Assembly: GCA_965215995.1 (NCBI GenBank)
Contig: OZ244128.1
Span: forward strand, 3,224,001-3,288,000
Direction: 5' to 3'
From: SZUA-309 sp965215995
GTDB lineage: Bacteria > Pseudomonadota > Gammaproteobacteria > Pseudomonadales > Azotimanducaceae
Length of the DNA: 64,000 nucleotides
Positions 23,878-32,906 of this stretch are shown here, in pieces; the stretch's first letter is position 1, and each line of letters starts with the position of its first letter. The notes under the pieces were generated by a model, which worked only from the letters and a program-made list of their open reading frames with translations, did not search any database and was not told the origin of the DNA. The position numbers and the translations under genes are program-made.

Positions 23878-24456
23878 TCAGGGCCTCGTCAGAAAGTTCT
23901 TGAGCAGGTCGTGGCCGGTATGGGTGAAGATCGATTCGGGGTGAAACTGCACACCTTCAATTGGCAGCTCCCGGTGTCGGAAGCCCATGATCTCATCGAA
24001 CTCACCGTTTTTTTCCGTCCATGCCGTGATCTCGAGACAGTCAGGCAGGGTGTCCCTGGCGACCACCAGCGAGTGATAGCGGGTTGCCTCGAGCGGATTC
24101 GGCAGGCCGGCAAACACGCCCGTATCCGCATGATGGATCATGGAGGTCTTGCCGTGCATGACCTCTCTGGCGCGGACCACATCGCCACCAAACACCTGAC
24201 CGATGCTCTGATGACCGAGGCAGATACCAAGCAGGGGGATGTGCTTGCCGAACTGCTCCACCACGGCCATGGAGATGCCGGCTTCGTTAGGTGTGCAGGG
24301 TCCTGGTGAGATGACGATCTTTTCCGGAGCTTTCGCCTCGATCTCGGCGAGGGTGATCTCGTCATTGCGATGCACTTCCACATCGGCGCCGAGCTCGCCG
24401 AGGTATTGCACCACGTTGTAGGTGAAGGAATCGTAGTTGTCGATCATGAGCAGCAT
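23878..24456 (-). CDS. trpG: Anthranilate synthase glutamine amidotransferase subunit
   Basis: 192 residues, a class I glutaminase that supplies ammonia to TrpE. The catalytic Cys lies in GICLGHQSIGQVFGG, with SPGPCTPNEAGIS before it and the His/Glu pair in VQFHPESIFT. It is the first gene of trpGDC. Its partner trpE is 11 kb away in its own transcription unit (35679-37181), the Pseudomonas arrangement. A 27-codon leader with two Trp codons lies upstream. Confidence 0.97.
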   Translation of the reverse strand: MLLMIDNYDSFTYNVVQYLGELGADVEVHRNDEITLAEIEAKAPEKIVISPGPCTPNEAGISMAVVEQFGKHIPLLGICLGHQSIGQVFGGDVVRAREVMHGKTSMIHHADTGVFAGLPNPLEATRYHSLVVARDTLPDCLEITAWTEKNGEFDEIMGFRHRELPIEGVQFHPESIFTHTGHDLLKNFLTRP

Positions 24457-24525
24457 GGTCTGAGTACCCGTCGTCGTTCTGGTGTGGCCGTTAGCGCGGC
24501 CGGAAGGCGTCTTCGCTGTGAATAG

Positions 24526-24609
24526 TCAGATACGGGCCGGGGCCCACCCGCGGGTGCCCCACGGCGGCCGCCGCAAGCGCAGAGACAATGGTGGGTTGAT
24601 CGTGCTCAT
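24526..24609 (-). CDS. Candidate trp leader peptide upstream of trpG
   Basis: A 27-codon open frame from ATG (24609-24607) to TGA (24528-24526), 69 bp before trpG. It contains two Trp codons five residues apart (P-P-W-G-T-R-G-W). The Trp codons are embedded in strong GC stems (GGGGC-ACCCGCGGGT-...GCCCC), and a further hairpin, GGCCG-CGCTAA-CGGCC, lies after the stop, close to trpG. Attenuation of both trpE and trpGDC operons is known in Pseudomonas putida. Against this: no clear Shine-Dalgarno and no U-run after the last hairpin. Confidence 0.4.
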   Translation of the reverse strand: MSTINPPLSLRLRRPPWGTRGWAPARI

Positions 24610-24671
24610 CGGGGGATCATAGCCCAATAGCTGCCTGGCCCGGAAGAGTGCCTCCCCGACTGCTCGCTGGG

Positions 24672-26900
24672 CTAGCGGATCACACTGGGACTGCCAAATA
24701 CCCGGCCGAACTTCATGAACCAACGGGACTCACCGTCTTCTCCCCAGCCCCAGCCGAGATAGGCTGGTCCGATGGGGGTGTTGAAAGCAGCATGAATGCT
24801 GCCGTGAAGCTCGCCGCTCTGGAACAGATCCTCCCACTGGTCCGTAACGCCGCCATATTCCAACGAGCCGCCGACCCTGCCTGGAACGAAACCGCCGAGG
24901 ATTTCGTACTGGTAGATGAGCGCGAGCACACCCAGATTCTGTCCGGAAACCTCGCCGAGGTTGTAGCCGGACAGGTTGAATAGACCCCCTGCGCCGTAGA
25001 GTGCGTACTTGGGCGCGAGACCGTCGATGGTCGCGTCAACGCTCACGCCGCCGGTGATGATGTGGCGTCCCAGCGACTTGCTCCAGACGCCGCTGAGCTG
25101 CAGCTGATCATAGTCGTCATCGCTGCCCAGCCAGTCGGCTGAACCGAAGTAGCTGAGCCGGTAGAAGATGCCGTTGTTCGGCAGGTAGCGATCGTCCAGC
25201 CGGTCGTAGGTCCAATCGACGAAGTACTCGCCCGCGTCGTAGGAGCCGTCTGTCGGGTCCGGTTCGCCGATGAGGGTGTCGACTCGACCGGTGAAATAGC
25301 GAACGCCTGCCTGCAGCGCCGCGTGTCTGCTGAACTCCCGGCCGAGCGCCAGATCCAAGCCATACTGTTCCAGCTCGTTGACACCATTAGCTTCGTCGTC
25401 GACGAATTCCGTGAACTCTCTTGTTTCGGCAAAGACGCGAGGCAGGACGAACAGTTTGGCGGACTTGTCCAGGTATTTGTACAGGTCGAAGACCAGTGCG
25501 TTCTCACGACCCAGCTGACCCATCACCCGTAGCTCGCTGCCGCGTTCGTCCAGATCCGTCTTGAGATATCCGAGCCGCAGATTGAAGCCGTTGGTGAGGT
25601 CATCGGCGAACAGATCCAGACCCCACTCGAGATAGTTGGCGCCGCGGGCATCCTGGCGGACGTGGAGGTCCAGGCCCAGTTTGCCGTCTTCTTCCACGAC
25701 CTCGTAGCGCACCATGTCGAGGAATCCGAGCCCGTAGACCATGCGGATGTCCGACTCGAGCTGAGCACGATCTATGGGTGCTCCGAGCTCCAGATTCAGC
25801 TGACGGAGTACGAGGTCATCGGCGAACTGCGATTGATTGTCGAGATTTACGAACTCGATGACTGGCGGTTCTGGTTGGCGGCGGATGAGCGTCGCGGCAT
25901 AGGCTTGGTAGTCTGCTTCGCGGAGGCTCAAGCGTGAAATTGCTGAGCTACTGGCCATGGTCGAGGCATAACCTACCTCCGCGCCCTCGCTGGATCGCTC
26001 GAAAGCGGCGGCGGAGAATCCGTCTCCCAGCGCCGGTTTAATCAGCAGATCGTCCGCGTTCAGGCTGTTCCGGGAGACCTCTACGTTTTTCATCACCATG
26101 AGATTTGAGAGCTGTGCGACCACAGAGAGGATGTTCCGCACCTCGTCTTTCGAAAGGCCACCAGATCCCACATCAACCGCGATCACAACGTCCGCACCCA
26201 TTGCGCGGGCGACATCGACGGGCAGGTTGTTGGCAATCCCGCCGTCCACAAGTAGGCGGCCATGGCGTTCCACAGGATCGAACACGGCAGGTACGGACAT
26301 GCTCGCGCGCATGGCCAGTGCCAGATTGCCTCTGTCGATCACAACGGCTTCTCCCGTCAACAAGTCAGCGGCAACGGCTCTGAACGGTAGGGGCAGCTCG
26401 TCGAAATGATCGACCTGAACCCGCTCGCTGACCAGGGATTCGAACAGGAAGTTGATGTTCTGTCCGGAGATGAGACCGGTGGGGATCAGCGATGTGTCCG
26501 GTCCGATGCCGATCTTAGGCCCGTACAAAGCAAAGACCTCATCGTCCCGCTTGCGCCGGTAGGGCTGATCTTGTCTGGGCGTCTCATCACGAAACAGCAA
26601 TTCCCAGTCAATCCCGCCGATGGTCTCTTCCATCTCCGGGACGCTCATGCCAGTGGCGTAGAGCGCCCCAACAAGAGAGCCCATGCTGGTGCCGACGACG
26701 CAGTCGATTGGCACACGCATCTCCTCGAGAGCCCGGATGACGCCGATGTGAGCGCTGCCGCGGGCACCCCCGCCGCCGAGTACGAGCCCGATGCTCGGAC
26801 GTTCCGCTTTTGACGATTGGCAACTAAGAGCCGCCTGCAGACCCGGCGAAGCAATCATCAGCAGCAGGACGAGGAAACAGGAAGCTGATCTGGCCAACAT
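24672..26900 (-). CDS. Patatin-like phospholipase with POTRA and outer-membrane barrel (PlpD-type, type Vd secretion)
   Basis: 742 residues. A signal peptide (1-24) is followed by a patatin domain with oxyanion loop GGGGARG (42-48), nucleophile Ser72 in G-T-S-M-G, and the dyad Asp in DGGIANNLP (about 218). Next comes a POTRA-like segment (about 340-410) and a C-terminal Omp85-type beta-barrel (LEWGLDLFADDL..., W-F-M-K-F-G-R-V-F). This is the architecture of Pseudomonas PlpD, a lipase displayed or released through its own barrel. It lies downstream of nothing obvious: trpG starts 215 bp beyond its stop on the same strand. The family is confident; the lipid substrate is not known. Confidence 0.92.
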   Translation of the reverse strand: MLARSASCFLVLLLMIASPGLQAALSCQSSKAERPSIGLVLGGGGARGSAHIGVIRALEEMRVPIDCVVGTSMGSLVGALYATGMSVPEMEETIGGIDWELLFRDETPRQDQPYRRKRDDEVFALYGPKIGIGPDTSLIPTGLISGQNINFLFESLVSERVQVDHFDELPLPFRAVAADLLTGEAVVIDRGNLALAMRASMSVPAVFDPVERHGRLLVDGGIANNLPVDVARAMGADVVIAVDVGSGGLSKDEVRNILSVVAQLSNLMVMKNVEVSRNSLNADDLLIKPALGDGFSAAAFERSSEGAEVGYASTMASSSAISRLSLREADYQAYAATLIRRQPEPPVIEFVNLDNQSQFADDLVLRQLNLELGAPIDRAQLESDIRMVYGLGFLDMVRYEVVEEDGKLGLDLHVRQDARGANYLEWGLDLFADDLTNGFNLRLGYLKTDLDERGSELRVMGQLGRENALVFDLYKYLDKSAKLFVLPRVFAETREFTEFVDDEANGVNELEQYGLDLALGREFSRHAALQAGVRYFTGRVDTLIGEPDPTDGSYDAGEYFVDWTYDRLDDRYLPNNGIFYRLSYFGSADWLGSDDDYDQLQLSGVWSKSLGRHIITGGVSVDATIDGLAPKYALYGAGGLFNLSGYNLGEVSGQNLGVLALIYQYEILGGFVPGRVGGSLEYGGVTDQWEDLFQSGELHGSIHAAFNTPIGPAYLGWGWGEDGESRWFMKFGRVFGSPSVIR

Positions 26901-27077
26901 GCTCTGGTGCTCAATCTGAAATTGCCGCTAGTCTAGTTTGTTCGGCTGCTTTTTTTCGAAGTGTGGTAAGCAGACGGACAGGTAAAATCCGCAGGCTGCA
27001 CGTGCTTTTTGAGGCACACAGATTGAGTCACGCGGAAAAGGCATCGATGCGGCAGTTATCAGGTGAATGAGGAAGTG

Positions 27078-28415
27078 ATGAAGCGGTTCGATGAGCTCTG
27101 TCAGGCGCTTCGCGTCGGGGAAACCAGCGCCGAGGTGTTGGTGGCGGATGCGTTGGCACGAGCGGAAGCACTGGCAGGCGAGGGTGCCAGAGTCTTTATC
27201 GAGCTCAATGACCACGCTCTGGAACGTGCTCGAGCGATCGATGCTGCGCGTGCCAGGGGCGACGACCTGCCGCCACACGCTGGCGTACCGATATCCGTAA
27301 AGGACCTGTTTGATCTGGCGGGACAGGTGACCAGAGCCGGCTCGGTGGTTCTTGATGAGTCAGCACCGGCTGTGGCCACCGCACCGGCCATTCAACGTCT
27401 GCTGGACTCGGGTCTCGTTTCCATCGGCCGGACCAACATGACGGAGTTCGCGTACTCCGGTGTGGGTCTCAACCCGCACTACGGCACACCGCTGAATCCC
27501 TGGGACCGGCGGACCGGACGGATCCCCGGGGGTTCCTCCTCCGGCGCCGCGGTGTCTGTCAGCGATGGTATGGCGGTGGCTGCGATCGGCACGGATACCG
27601 GCGGCTCCTGCCGGATACCGGCGGCGCTGACGGGGATCACGGGTTGGAAGCCCAGTGCGAATCGAATTCCGAGAGAAGGCGTCTATCCGCTGTCGCAATC
27701 GCTCGATTCCGTGGGTGTGCTTGCTTCGGACGTGGCAGGCTGTGCGGTACTGGACGATGTGATGTCGGGTGGTCCGGGCTCCGTTCCACCAGCACGCGCA
27801 CTGGCCGATCTCCGACTTGCCGTACTCGGACATTACGTGACGGAAGGGATAGATGCTGAAGTCGGTGGGGTTTATGCAGACGCACTGACCAGACTCTCGG
27901 CGGCTGGAGCGACGCTCACAGAAATCCAGTTGCCGGAAATCGAGCGGCTTCCGGAACTTAACGCCCGGGGTGGGATCGCCGCAAAAGAAGCCTGGGAGTT
28001 TCATGCCGGGCAACTTAGGGCAGCAGGCGATCGCTACGATCCACGGGTGGCTGGCCGGATTCAGGCCGGGGCGGCGGTGGAGGATCAGGAACTTGCCCGC
28101 ATTGTCACCGCACGCAAGAACATGATTGCCGGTTTTGCAGCCGCCGCGAAGGGTTTCGATGCCTTGCTTGCGCCGACGGTGCCGATCGTGGCGCCGCCGA
28201 TCGCGGCCTTCGAGACGGACGAGGAATACGTTCGCCTCAATCTGCTCCTGCTTCGAAATCCGAGCCTACTCAATTTCCTCGATGGCTGTGCTATCTCGCT
28301 ACCGATTCATGAGCCTGGAGAGGCGCCGGTGGGGTTGATGCTGGCGGCGCCGAATGGCCAGGACCGCGCGCTGCTCGCTACTGCCCTCGGTGTGGAGCCC
28401 GGTTTTCGGCGATAG
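27078..28415 (+). CDS. Amidase-signature enzyme (GatA-like)
   Basis: About 445 residues. The Ser-cisSer-Lys triad regions are present: GVPISVKDLFDLAG (Lys), GGSSSGAAVSV (cis-Ser) and GTDTGGSCRIPAALTG (nucleophile). I start at ATG 27078 behind an AGGAAG; a GTG at 27063 is also in frame. There is no gatC or gatB nearby, so it is unlikely to be the tRNA amidotransferase subunit. It may hydrolyse a small amide such as an allophanate-like or aryl amide. It is divergent from the patatin gene and upstream of panBC by 280 bp. The substrate cannot be read from sequence. Confidence 0.85.
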   Translation: MKRFDELCQALRVGETSAEVLVADALARAEALAGEGARVFIELNDHALERARAIDAARARGDDLPPHAGVPISVKDLFDLAGQVTRAGSVVLDESAPAVATAPAIQRLLDSGLVSIGRTNMTEFAYSGVGLNPHYGTPLNPWDRRTGRIPGGSSSGAAVSVSDGMAVAAIGTDTGGSCRIPAALTGITGWKPSANRIPREGVYPLSQSLDSVGVLASDVAGCAVLDDVMSGGPGSVPPARALADLRLAVLGHYVTEGIDAEVGGVYADALTRLSAAGATLTEIQLPEIERLPELNARGGIAAKEAWEFHAGQLRAAGDRYDPRVAGRIQAGAAVEDQELARIVTARKNMIAGFAAAAKGFDALLAPTVPIVAPPIAAFETDEEYVRLNLLLLRNPSLLNFLDGCAISLPIHEPGEAPVGLMLAAPNGQDRALLATALGVEPGFRR

Positions 28416-28698
28416 ACAGCGTGCGGCTGATTTCGTACATTCGGCGTTGACGTCGATCCGGGTAACCCGGACGGCGATCTGACTGACTCTAACTGACTGA
28501 TATTCTTAAAAATTTGGGAAAGGACTTGATCCGGCGGGACAGGTACCACGATTTGCGTCGGCAGCCTCTGGTGAGGACCAGGGCTGGCACGATCGCTCAT
28601 TTCGCGCTCCGCAGCCCGGTAGAGGCATACCTCCCCCGAGATCCATTCCGCTGTTCATGCAGCCGCGGCCCGTGTGGGCCATCAAGGGAGTACTACGT
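28416..28698. other. Gene-free interval upstream of panB
   Basis: 283 bp between the amidase stop and the panB ATG. A perfect small hairpin, TCCGGGT-T/A-ACCCGGA (about 28455-28470), follows the amidase and may be its terminator, although no T-run follows. A run of A and T (TTCTTAAAAATTTGGG, near 28503-28518) is the most AT-rich point and a possible promoter region for panBC. No protein-like frame is seen. Confidence 0.4.
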
Positions 28699-29526
28699 AT
28701 GTCGCACCACAAGCCGGTAACGCAAGAAGCCAGGCCGCTCTCCGTCCTCGATTTCCCGGCACGTAAAGCCGCGCGAGAGAAGATCTCCATGGTCACCTGC
28801 TATGACTACACCTCCGCCCAGGCCTTGAACGATACGGACGTGGACACGCTGCTGGTTGGTGACAGTCTGGCCATGGTGATGCACGGCTTCGACTCCACCG
28901 TTCACGCCACCGTGGACCTGATGGCGCTGCATATCCGGGCGGTGGCGCGAGGCGCGCCGAACAAGTTCATCGTCGGTGACATGCCGTTTCTGGCGGCACG
29001 CAAGGGTCTCAAAGAGGCGATGGATGGTGTGCAGCAGCTCATGCAGGCAGGTGCCCACTCGGTGAAGATCGAGGGGGAGCAAGGTCAGCTGGAACTGATG
29101 GCCCACATCGTGGAATCCGGTGTGCCGGTGATGGGGCATCTGGGCCTGACGCCGCAGTCCGTACATGGCCTTGGTGGCCACAAGGTGCAGGGCAAAGCGG
29201 AAGCGGAGGCACGGACTTTGATAGATGCCAGCCGTCGGCTGGAAGATGCCGGGTGCTTCGCATTGGTGCTCGAATGTGTCCCAACGGCGCTCGCCCGGGA
29301 GATTACCCAGGCCGTCAGCATGCCCACCATCGGTATCGGGGCAGGGCCACACACCGATGGCCAGGTCCTCGTGCTACAGGACATGCTCGGCATGAATCCA
29401 CACTTCAAGCCGAAGTTTCTGAAGCACTACGCCCAGGGTTATGAAGTGGTTACGTCGGCTGTGAACCGCTTCGATGCGGAGATCCGCCACGGCTGCTTCC
29501 CCACCGCGAGGGAGAGCTACCGATGA
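28699..29526 (+). CDS. panB: 3-methyl-2-oxobutanoate hydroxymethyltransferase
   Basis: 275 residues, first committed enzyme of pantothenate synthesis (ketopantoate formation). It shows ISMVTCYDYTSAQ, LLVGDSLAMVMHG, GDMPF, KIEGE and IGIGAGPHTDGQVLVLQDMLG, the substrate and metal-site segments. I start at ATG 28699, preceded by GGGAG; a frame open from 28657 adds 14 unconserved residues. The stop overlaps the panC start by four bases (ATGA), so the two are coupled. Confidence 0.97.
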   Translation: MSHHKPVTQEARPLSVLDFPARKAAREKISMVTCYDYTSAQALNDTDVDTLLVGDSLAMVMHGFDSTVHATVDLMALHIRAVARGAPNKFIVGDMPFLAARKGLKEAMDGVQQLMQAGAHSVKIEGEQGQLELMAHIVESGVPVMGHLGLTPQSVHGLGGHKVQGKAEAEARTLIDASRRLEDAGCFALVLECVPTALAREITQAVSMPTIGIGAGPHTDGQVLVLQDMLGMNPHFKPKFLKHYAQGYEVVTSAVNRFDAEIRHGCFPTARESYR

Positions 29527-30341
29527 GCAGCCTCAACCCATTGCCTCACACGCCTCTGCAGATGCACTCCCAGCGGCCAAGGGTGTTCAAGCGACTTGAG
29601 GATTGGCGTCTTTGCCGATCTTCGCTCGAGGGTAGCCTCGGTTTCGTGCCGACCATGGGCGCGCTGCATGCGGGTCACGGTTCGCTCATAGAGCGCAGTG
29701 TGGCTGAAAACGACTACACCGTTCTGAGCATTTATCTGAACCCGACTCAGTTCAACAATCCGGAGGATCTGGATTGCTATCCCAAGACGCTGGAGCGTGA
29801 TCTGGAGATGGCGCGGAAACTCGGCGTGGACTTCGTGCTCACCCCGCACTACGAGCAGATGTATGCGGACGGATTCCGATTCCAGGTGGACGAGACCCAG
29901 TTCTCCAGCACGCTCTGCGGGGAGCACCGGCCGGGACACTTTACCGGCGTGCTCACGGTGGTGATGAAGCTGCTGAACATCGTTCAAGCCGACCGCGCTT
30001 ACTTCGGCGAGAAGGACTATCAGCAGTACCTGCTTATTCGCGACATGGCTGAAGCGTTCTTCATGGATGTGGAGATCGTGCCTTGCGCGACGGTCCGGGA
30101 AGAGGACGGTCTTGCCATGAGCAGTCGCAATGAAAACCTGGATGAGGCCGGTCGGGCTAAAGCGGGCATGCTGAACGACCTGATATGCTCAACAATGGAT
30201 GACGATGAGGTCGCTCGGGCCCTTGCCGAAGCCGGTTTCGACGTGGACTACATCGTCAGCCGGGATGGTCGCCGTTTTGCTGCCGCCAGCCTCACCTGCG
30301 GCGATCGGGTGGTACGGCTGATTGACAACGTCGCTTGCTAG
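29523..30341 (+). CDS. panC: Pantothenate synthetase (pantoate-beta-alanine ligase)
   Basis: 272 residues. It joins pantoate and beta-alanine with ATP. The nucleotidyl-transferase HIGH-like element is FVPTMGALHAGHGSLI, and the SIYLNPTQFNNPEDL, FGEKDYQQ and C-A-T-V-R-E-E-D-G-L-A-M-S-S-R segments are all conserved. It is coupled to panB. The panD gene is not here. The product is slightly shorter than the E. coli enzyme, with a compressed linker before the C-terminal domain (ICSTMDDDEVARALAEAG). Confidence 0.96.
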   Translation: MSSLNPLPHTPLQMHSQRPRVFKRLEDWRLCRSSLEGSLGFVPTMGALHAGHGSLIERSVAENDYTVLSIYLNPTQFNNPEDLDCYPKTLERDLEMARKLGVDFVLTPHYEQMYADGFRFQVDETQFSSTLCGEHRPGHFTGVLTVVMKLLNIVQADRAYFGEKDYQQYLLIRDMAEAFFMDVEIVPCATVREEDGLAMSSRNENLDEAGRAKAGMLNDLICSTMDDDEVARALAEAGFDVDYIVSRDGRRFAAASLTCGDRVVRLIDNVAC

Positions 30342-30375
30342 CGTAACCGTGTCGCATCACGATGTGGCAGGTCAC

Positions 30376-31989
30376 TCATTCGAGTCCGAATACGAACAGC
30401 GTGTTGCCGCCGGTAATGGCCACGCGCTGACGGCCGTCCACCGAAAAACCCATGGGATTGGTGCGGATGTGGGCGCCGGTATTGAAGTGCCAGAGCGACT
30501 GGCCAGTCTCTTCGTCCAGCGCAAAGAACATGCCCTCCAGCGTGCTGCCGAACACCAGCCGACCTGATGTGGCCATGACGCCGGACCAGGGCGGAGCTTT
30601 CAGGGGGAACTCCCAAAGCTGCTCTCCGGTCATCACATCGATGGCGAGTACAGCGCCGGAAGCATCGTCACCGGAGAGCGCCTGCTCACCGCCGCCGAGA
30701 AACGGCTGGCCGGGTTCATATTCCACATCTGCTTTGAAGTAGATGGCACCCATGCGCCGGTTCGGTATGAAAAACCGACCGGTCTCCGGGCTGTAAGAAG
30801 GCGAAAACCAGTTGATCGCGCCCTGCAGGCTCGGCCAGACCAGGGTGCCTTCCTCGGTGGGCTCGGTATCCGGCAGCAGAATGGGTCGACCTTCACCATC
30901 CAGGCCGGCGGCCCAGGTCTGCTTCGAGTACGGCGTGCCGAGCAGAAACTCACCAGTCTCCCTGTCGAGCAGATAGTAGAAAGCATTCCGATTCGCCACG
31001 GCCACCAGCTTCCGCGCCTCGCCTTTGAACTCACCGTCCACCAGGATGGGTATCTGATTCGCGTCCCAGTCATGGGTGTCATGCGGTGTGAACTGGAAGT
31101 GCCAGCGCATTTTGCCTGTGCCCGGGTCCAAGGCGAGAATGGAGCAGGTGAACAGGTTGTCCCCTGGCCGGAGATCACCGTTCCAATCCGGTGCCGGGTT
31201 ACCTGTCATCCAGTAAAGCAGGTTCAGGTCCGGATCGAACGAACCGGTGAGCCAGGTGGACCCACCGCCCGTCTGCCAGCTGTCGCCACCCCAGGTTTCA
31301 CTACCGGGCTCACCGGGGCTCGGCACGGTGTACGTCCGCCAGCGCAGCTCGCCGGTTCCGGCGTCGTAGGATTCAACAAAGGCGCGAACGCCCGCCTCCG
31401 CGCCGCTTACGCCAACGATGACCTGACCGTCCAGCGCCAGCGGTGCCAGGGTAAGGGAAAAGCCGATCGCGTTGTCTGCGACCTGTGTCTCCCAGCGTAC
31501 GGCACCGGTGCCTGCATCCAGTGCAAAGAGCCGGGCGTCCAGCGTGCCCACGTAGAGGGTATCGTCGAGTATGGCCACGCCCCGATTCACTTTTGGAAAA
31601 CCTATGTGCAGCACGTCTTCAGGGATGTCCGGCGCCCAGTGCCAGAGCAGCCGACCGGTGCGGGCATCGAGTGCCGAGACGCTGCTGGGGGACTCCGTGA
31701 GATACATGATGCCGTCTACCACGAGCGGAGTGGTTTCCTGCAACCCGGCCCCCGAGATGTCGGTGGGTTGCATCTGGTACGCCCAAAGCACCTTGAGGCG
31801 GTCGACGTTTCGTCGATTTATCTCGTCCAGCGCGAGGAATCGCTCGGAGCGGTACGTGCCCGAGTAGGTGAGCCAGTTTTCATCGGCCTGGGTACTCAAG
31901 AGCCGCTCGTAAGGTACTGCGGCAGCGCTCGCTGCAACCGACAAGACGGCCGTGATCGTGAAAGGCATGAGTGTGATCAGTGACTTCAT
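30376..31989 (-). CDS. PQQ-dependent (quinoprotein) dehydrogenase, periplasmic
   Basis: 537 residues with a signal peptide (cleavage near A-A-A-VP). Repeated W-motif blades of an eight-bladed propeller are visible (DARTGRLLWHW, DAGTGAVRWET, DAGTGELRWRT, DPGTGKMRWHF, DRETGEFLLG, DVMTGEQLWEF, DEETGQSLWHF). The active-site segment FTPHDTHDWDANQ holds a D-W-D pair. The vicinal Cys-Cys of methanol and ethanol dehydrogenases appears to be missing. Its start overlaps the stop of the dihaem cytochrome c (31986-31989), which should be its electron acceptor. The substrate is unknown; an alcohol is most likely. No pqq biosynthesis genes are present in the window. Confidence 0.88.
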   Translation of the reverse strand: MKSLITLMPFTITAVLSVAASAAAVPYERLLSTQADENWLTYSGTYRSERFLALDEINRRNVDRLKVLWAYQMQPTDISGAGLQETTPLVVDGIMYLTESPSSVSALDARTGRLLWHWAPDIPEDVLHIGFPKVNRGVAILDDTLYVGTLDARLFALDAGTGAVRWETQVADNAIGFSLTLAPLALDGQVIVGVSGAEAGVRAFVESYDAGTGELRWRTYTVPSPGEPGSETWGGDSWQTGGGSTWLTGSFDPDLNLLYWMTGNPAPDWNGDLRPGDNLFTCSILALDPGTGKMRWHFQFTPHDTHDWDANQIPILVDGEFKGEARKLVAVANRNAFYYLLDRETGEFLLGTPYSKQTWAAGLDGEGRPILLPDTEPTEEGTLVWPSLQGAINWFSPSYSPETGRFFIPNRRMGAIYFKADVEYEPGQPFLGGGEQALSGDDASGAVLAIDVMTGEQLWEFPLKAPPWSGVMATSGRLVFGSTLEGMFFALDEETGQSLWHFNTGAHIRTNPMGFSVDGRQRVAITGGNTLFVFGLE

Positions 31990-32852
31990 GGCTTGTCTCC
32001 GTGGTCGTCGGGACCTTTCAGGCTCATCAGATAGGAGGCGAGATGATCGATCTCCCTGCTGCTCAGAACGGTGTCGTAACCCGGCATCAGGCTGTGCCCG
32101 AAAGCACGCTCCAGATCGATGAGCTCCCGCTTGTTGAACGAGTGAACGGTGCCGTTCAGATCCCGCATCTGCACCGAGTACTCGTCCTCATTGATCCGCA
32201 AACCCTCGTACTCGCCTGCTTCGGACACCACACGTATGGTGAGAAACGCGTTGATGTTGCCGGTCCGCCAGTCGGAGATCATCGGATGGTCTGCGTCCGG
32301 ATTGGTCAGCGACCGGCGCAGGTACTCCAGGTTTCTGCGTGCGCCCACCTGTGTGAGCTCGGGTCCAACACCGTGGCCCACGCCGCGGGTGATGTGACAG
32401 GCAGGACAGCCGCCTTTGCCCTGGTAGATTTTCGCGCCGAGAGATGGATCCCCCGGCATCTCTTCCGCTGGCAGGCGACCCAGTGAGCGCACGTAACCGG
32501 CAATCTGCCAGAGCGTTTCGTCGTTCGGACCGAACGTGCCGGGCATGCCCGTGCCGTTAATGCCGTCGTTGATGACTTCGAACAGTGCCGCATCGTCCGG
32601 CGCATGCGCGAGCTGCGGACGCTTCAGGCTGGGACCTTCTCCACCTTCGCCAAGCATGCCGTGACAGCGGGCGCAGTGGACTCGGAACTGTGAACGGCCA
32701 TTCGCGAGATCAGCCTCGGTCATGGCGTCGATTGGGGAGACGAACTCGGTTGCTTCTGATTGACTGAAGGCTGGAATGGCCAACGCGTAAACCAATAAAC
32801 CGATTGTCGCAACAGCGGGCCTCAGGCCGGGCAGCAGGCAGCTTGATCTCAT
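31986..32852 (-). CDS. Dihaem cytochrome c, electron acceptor of the PQQ dehydrogenase
   Basis: 288 residues from ATG 32852, which has a GAGAGG seven bases upstream; a longer frame to 32900 adds 16 residues in front of the signal peptide. After the signal (ends near A-F-S-QS), two class I haem sites are present: Cys60-ARC-His64 and Cys149-PAC-His153, with a likely distal Met in GTGMPG (103). The C-terminal part (ISDWRTGNINAFLTIRVV...) resembles the extra domain of PQQ-associated cytochromes. Stop and start overlap with the downstream PQQ dehydrogenase (ATGA), a strong sign that they work together in the periplasm. Confidence 0.9.
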   Translation of the reverse strand: MRSSCLLPGLRPAVATIGLLVYALAIPAFSQSEATEFVSPIDAMTEADLANGRSQFRVHCARCHGMLGEGGEGPSLKRPQLAHAPDDAALFEVINDGINGTGMPGTFGPNDETLWQIAGYVRSLGRLPAEEMPGDPSLGAKIYQGKGGCPACHITRGVGHGVGPELTQVGARRNLEYLRRSLTNPDADHPMISDWRTGNINAFLTIRVVSEAGEYEGLRINEDEYSVQMRDLNGTVHSFNKRELIDLERAFGHSLMPGYDTVLSSREIDHLASYLMSLKGPDDHGDKP

Positions 32853-32906
32853 CGATATCCTCTCCCAGAAGTGAAAATACTCGATTGGATGGGGCCTCAC
32901 AACGAA

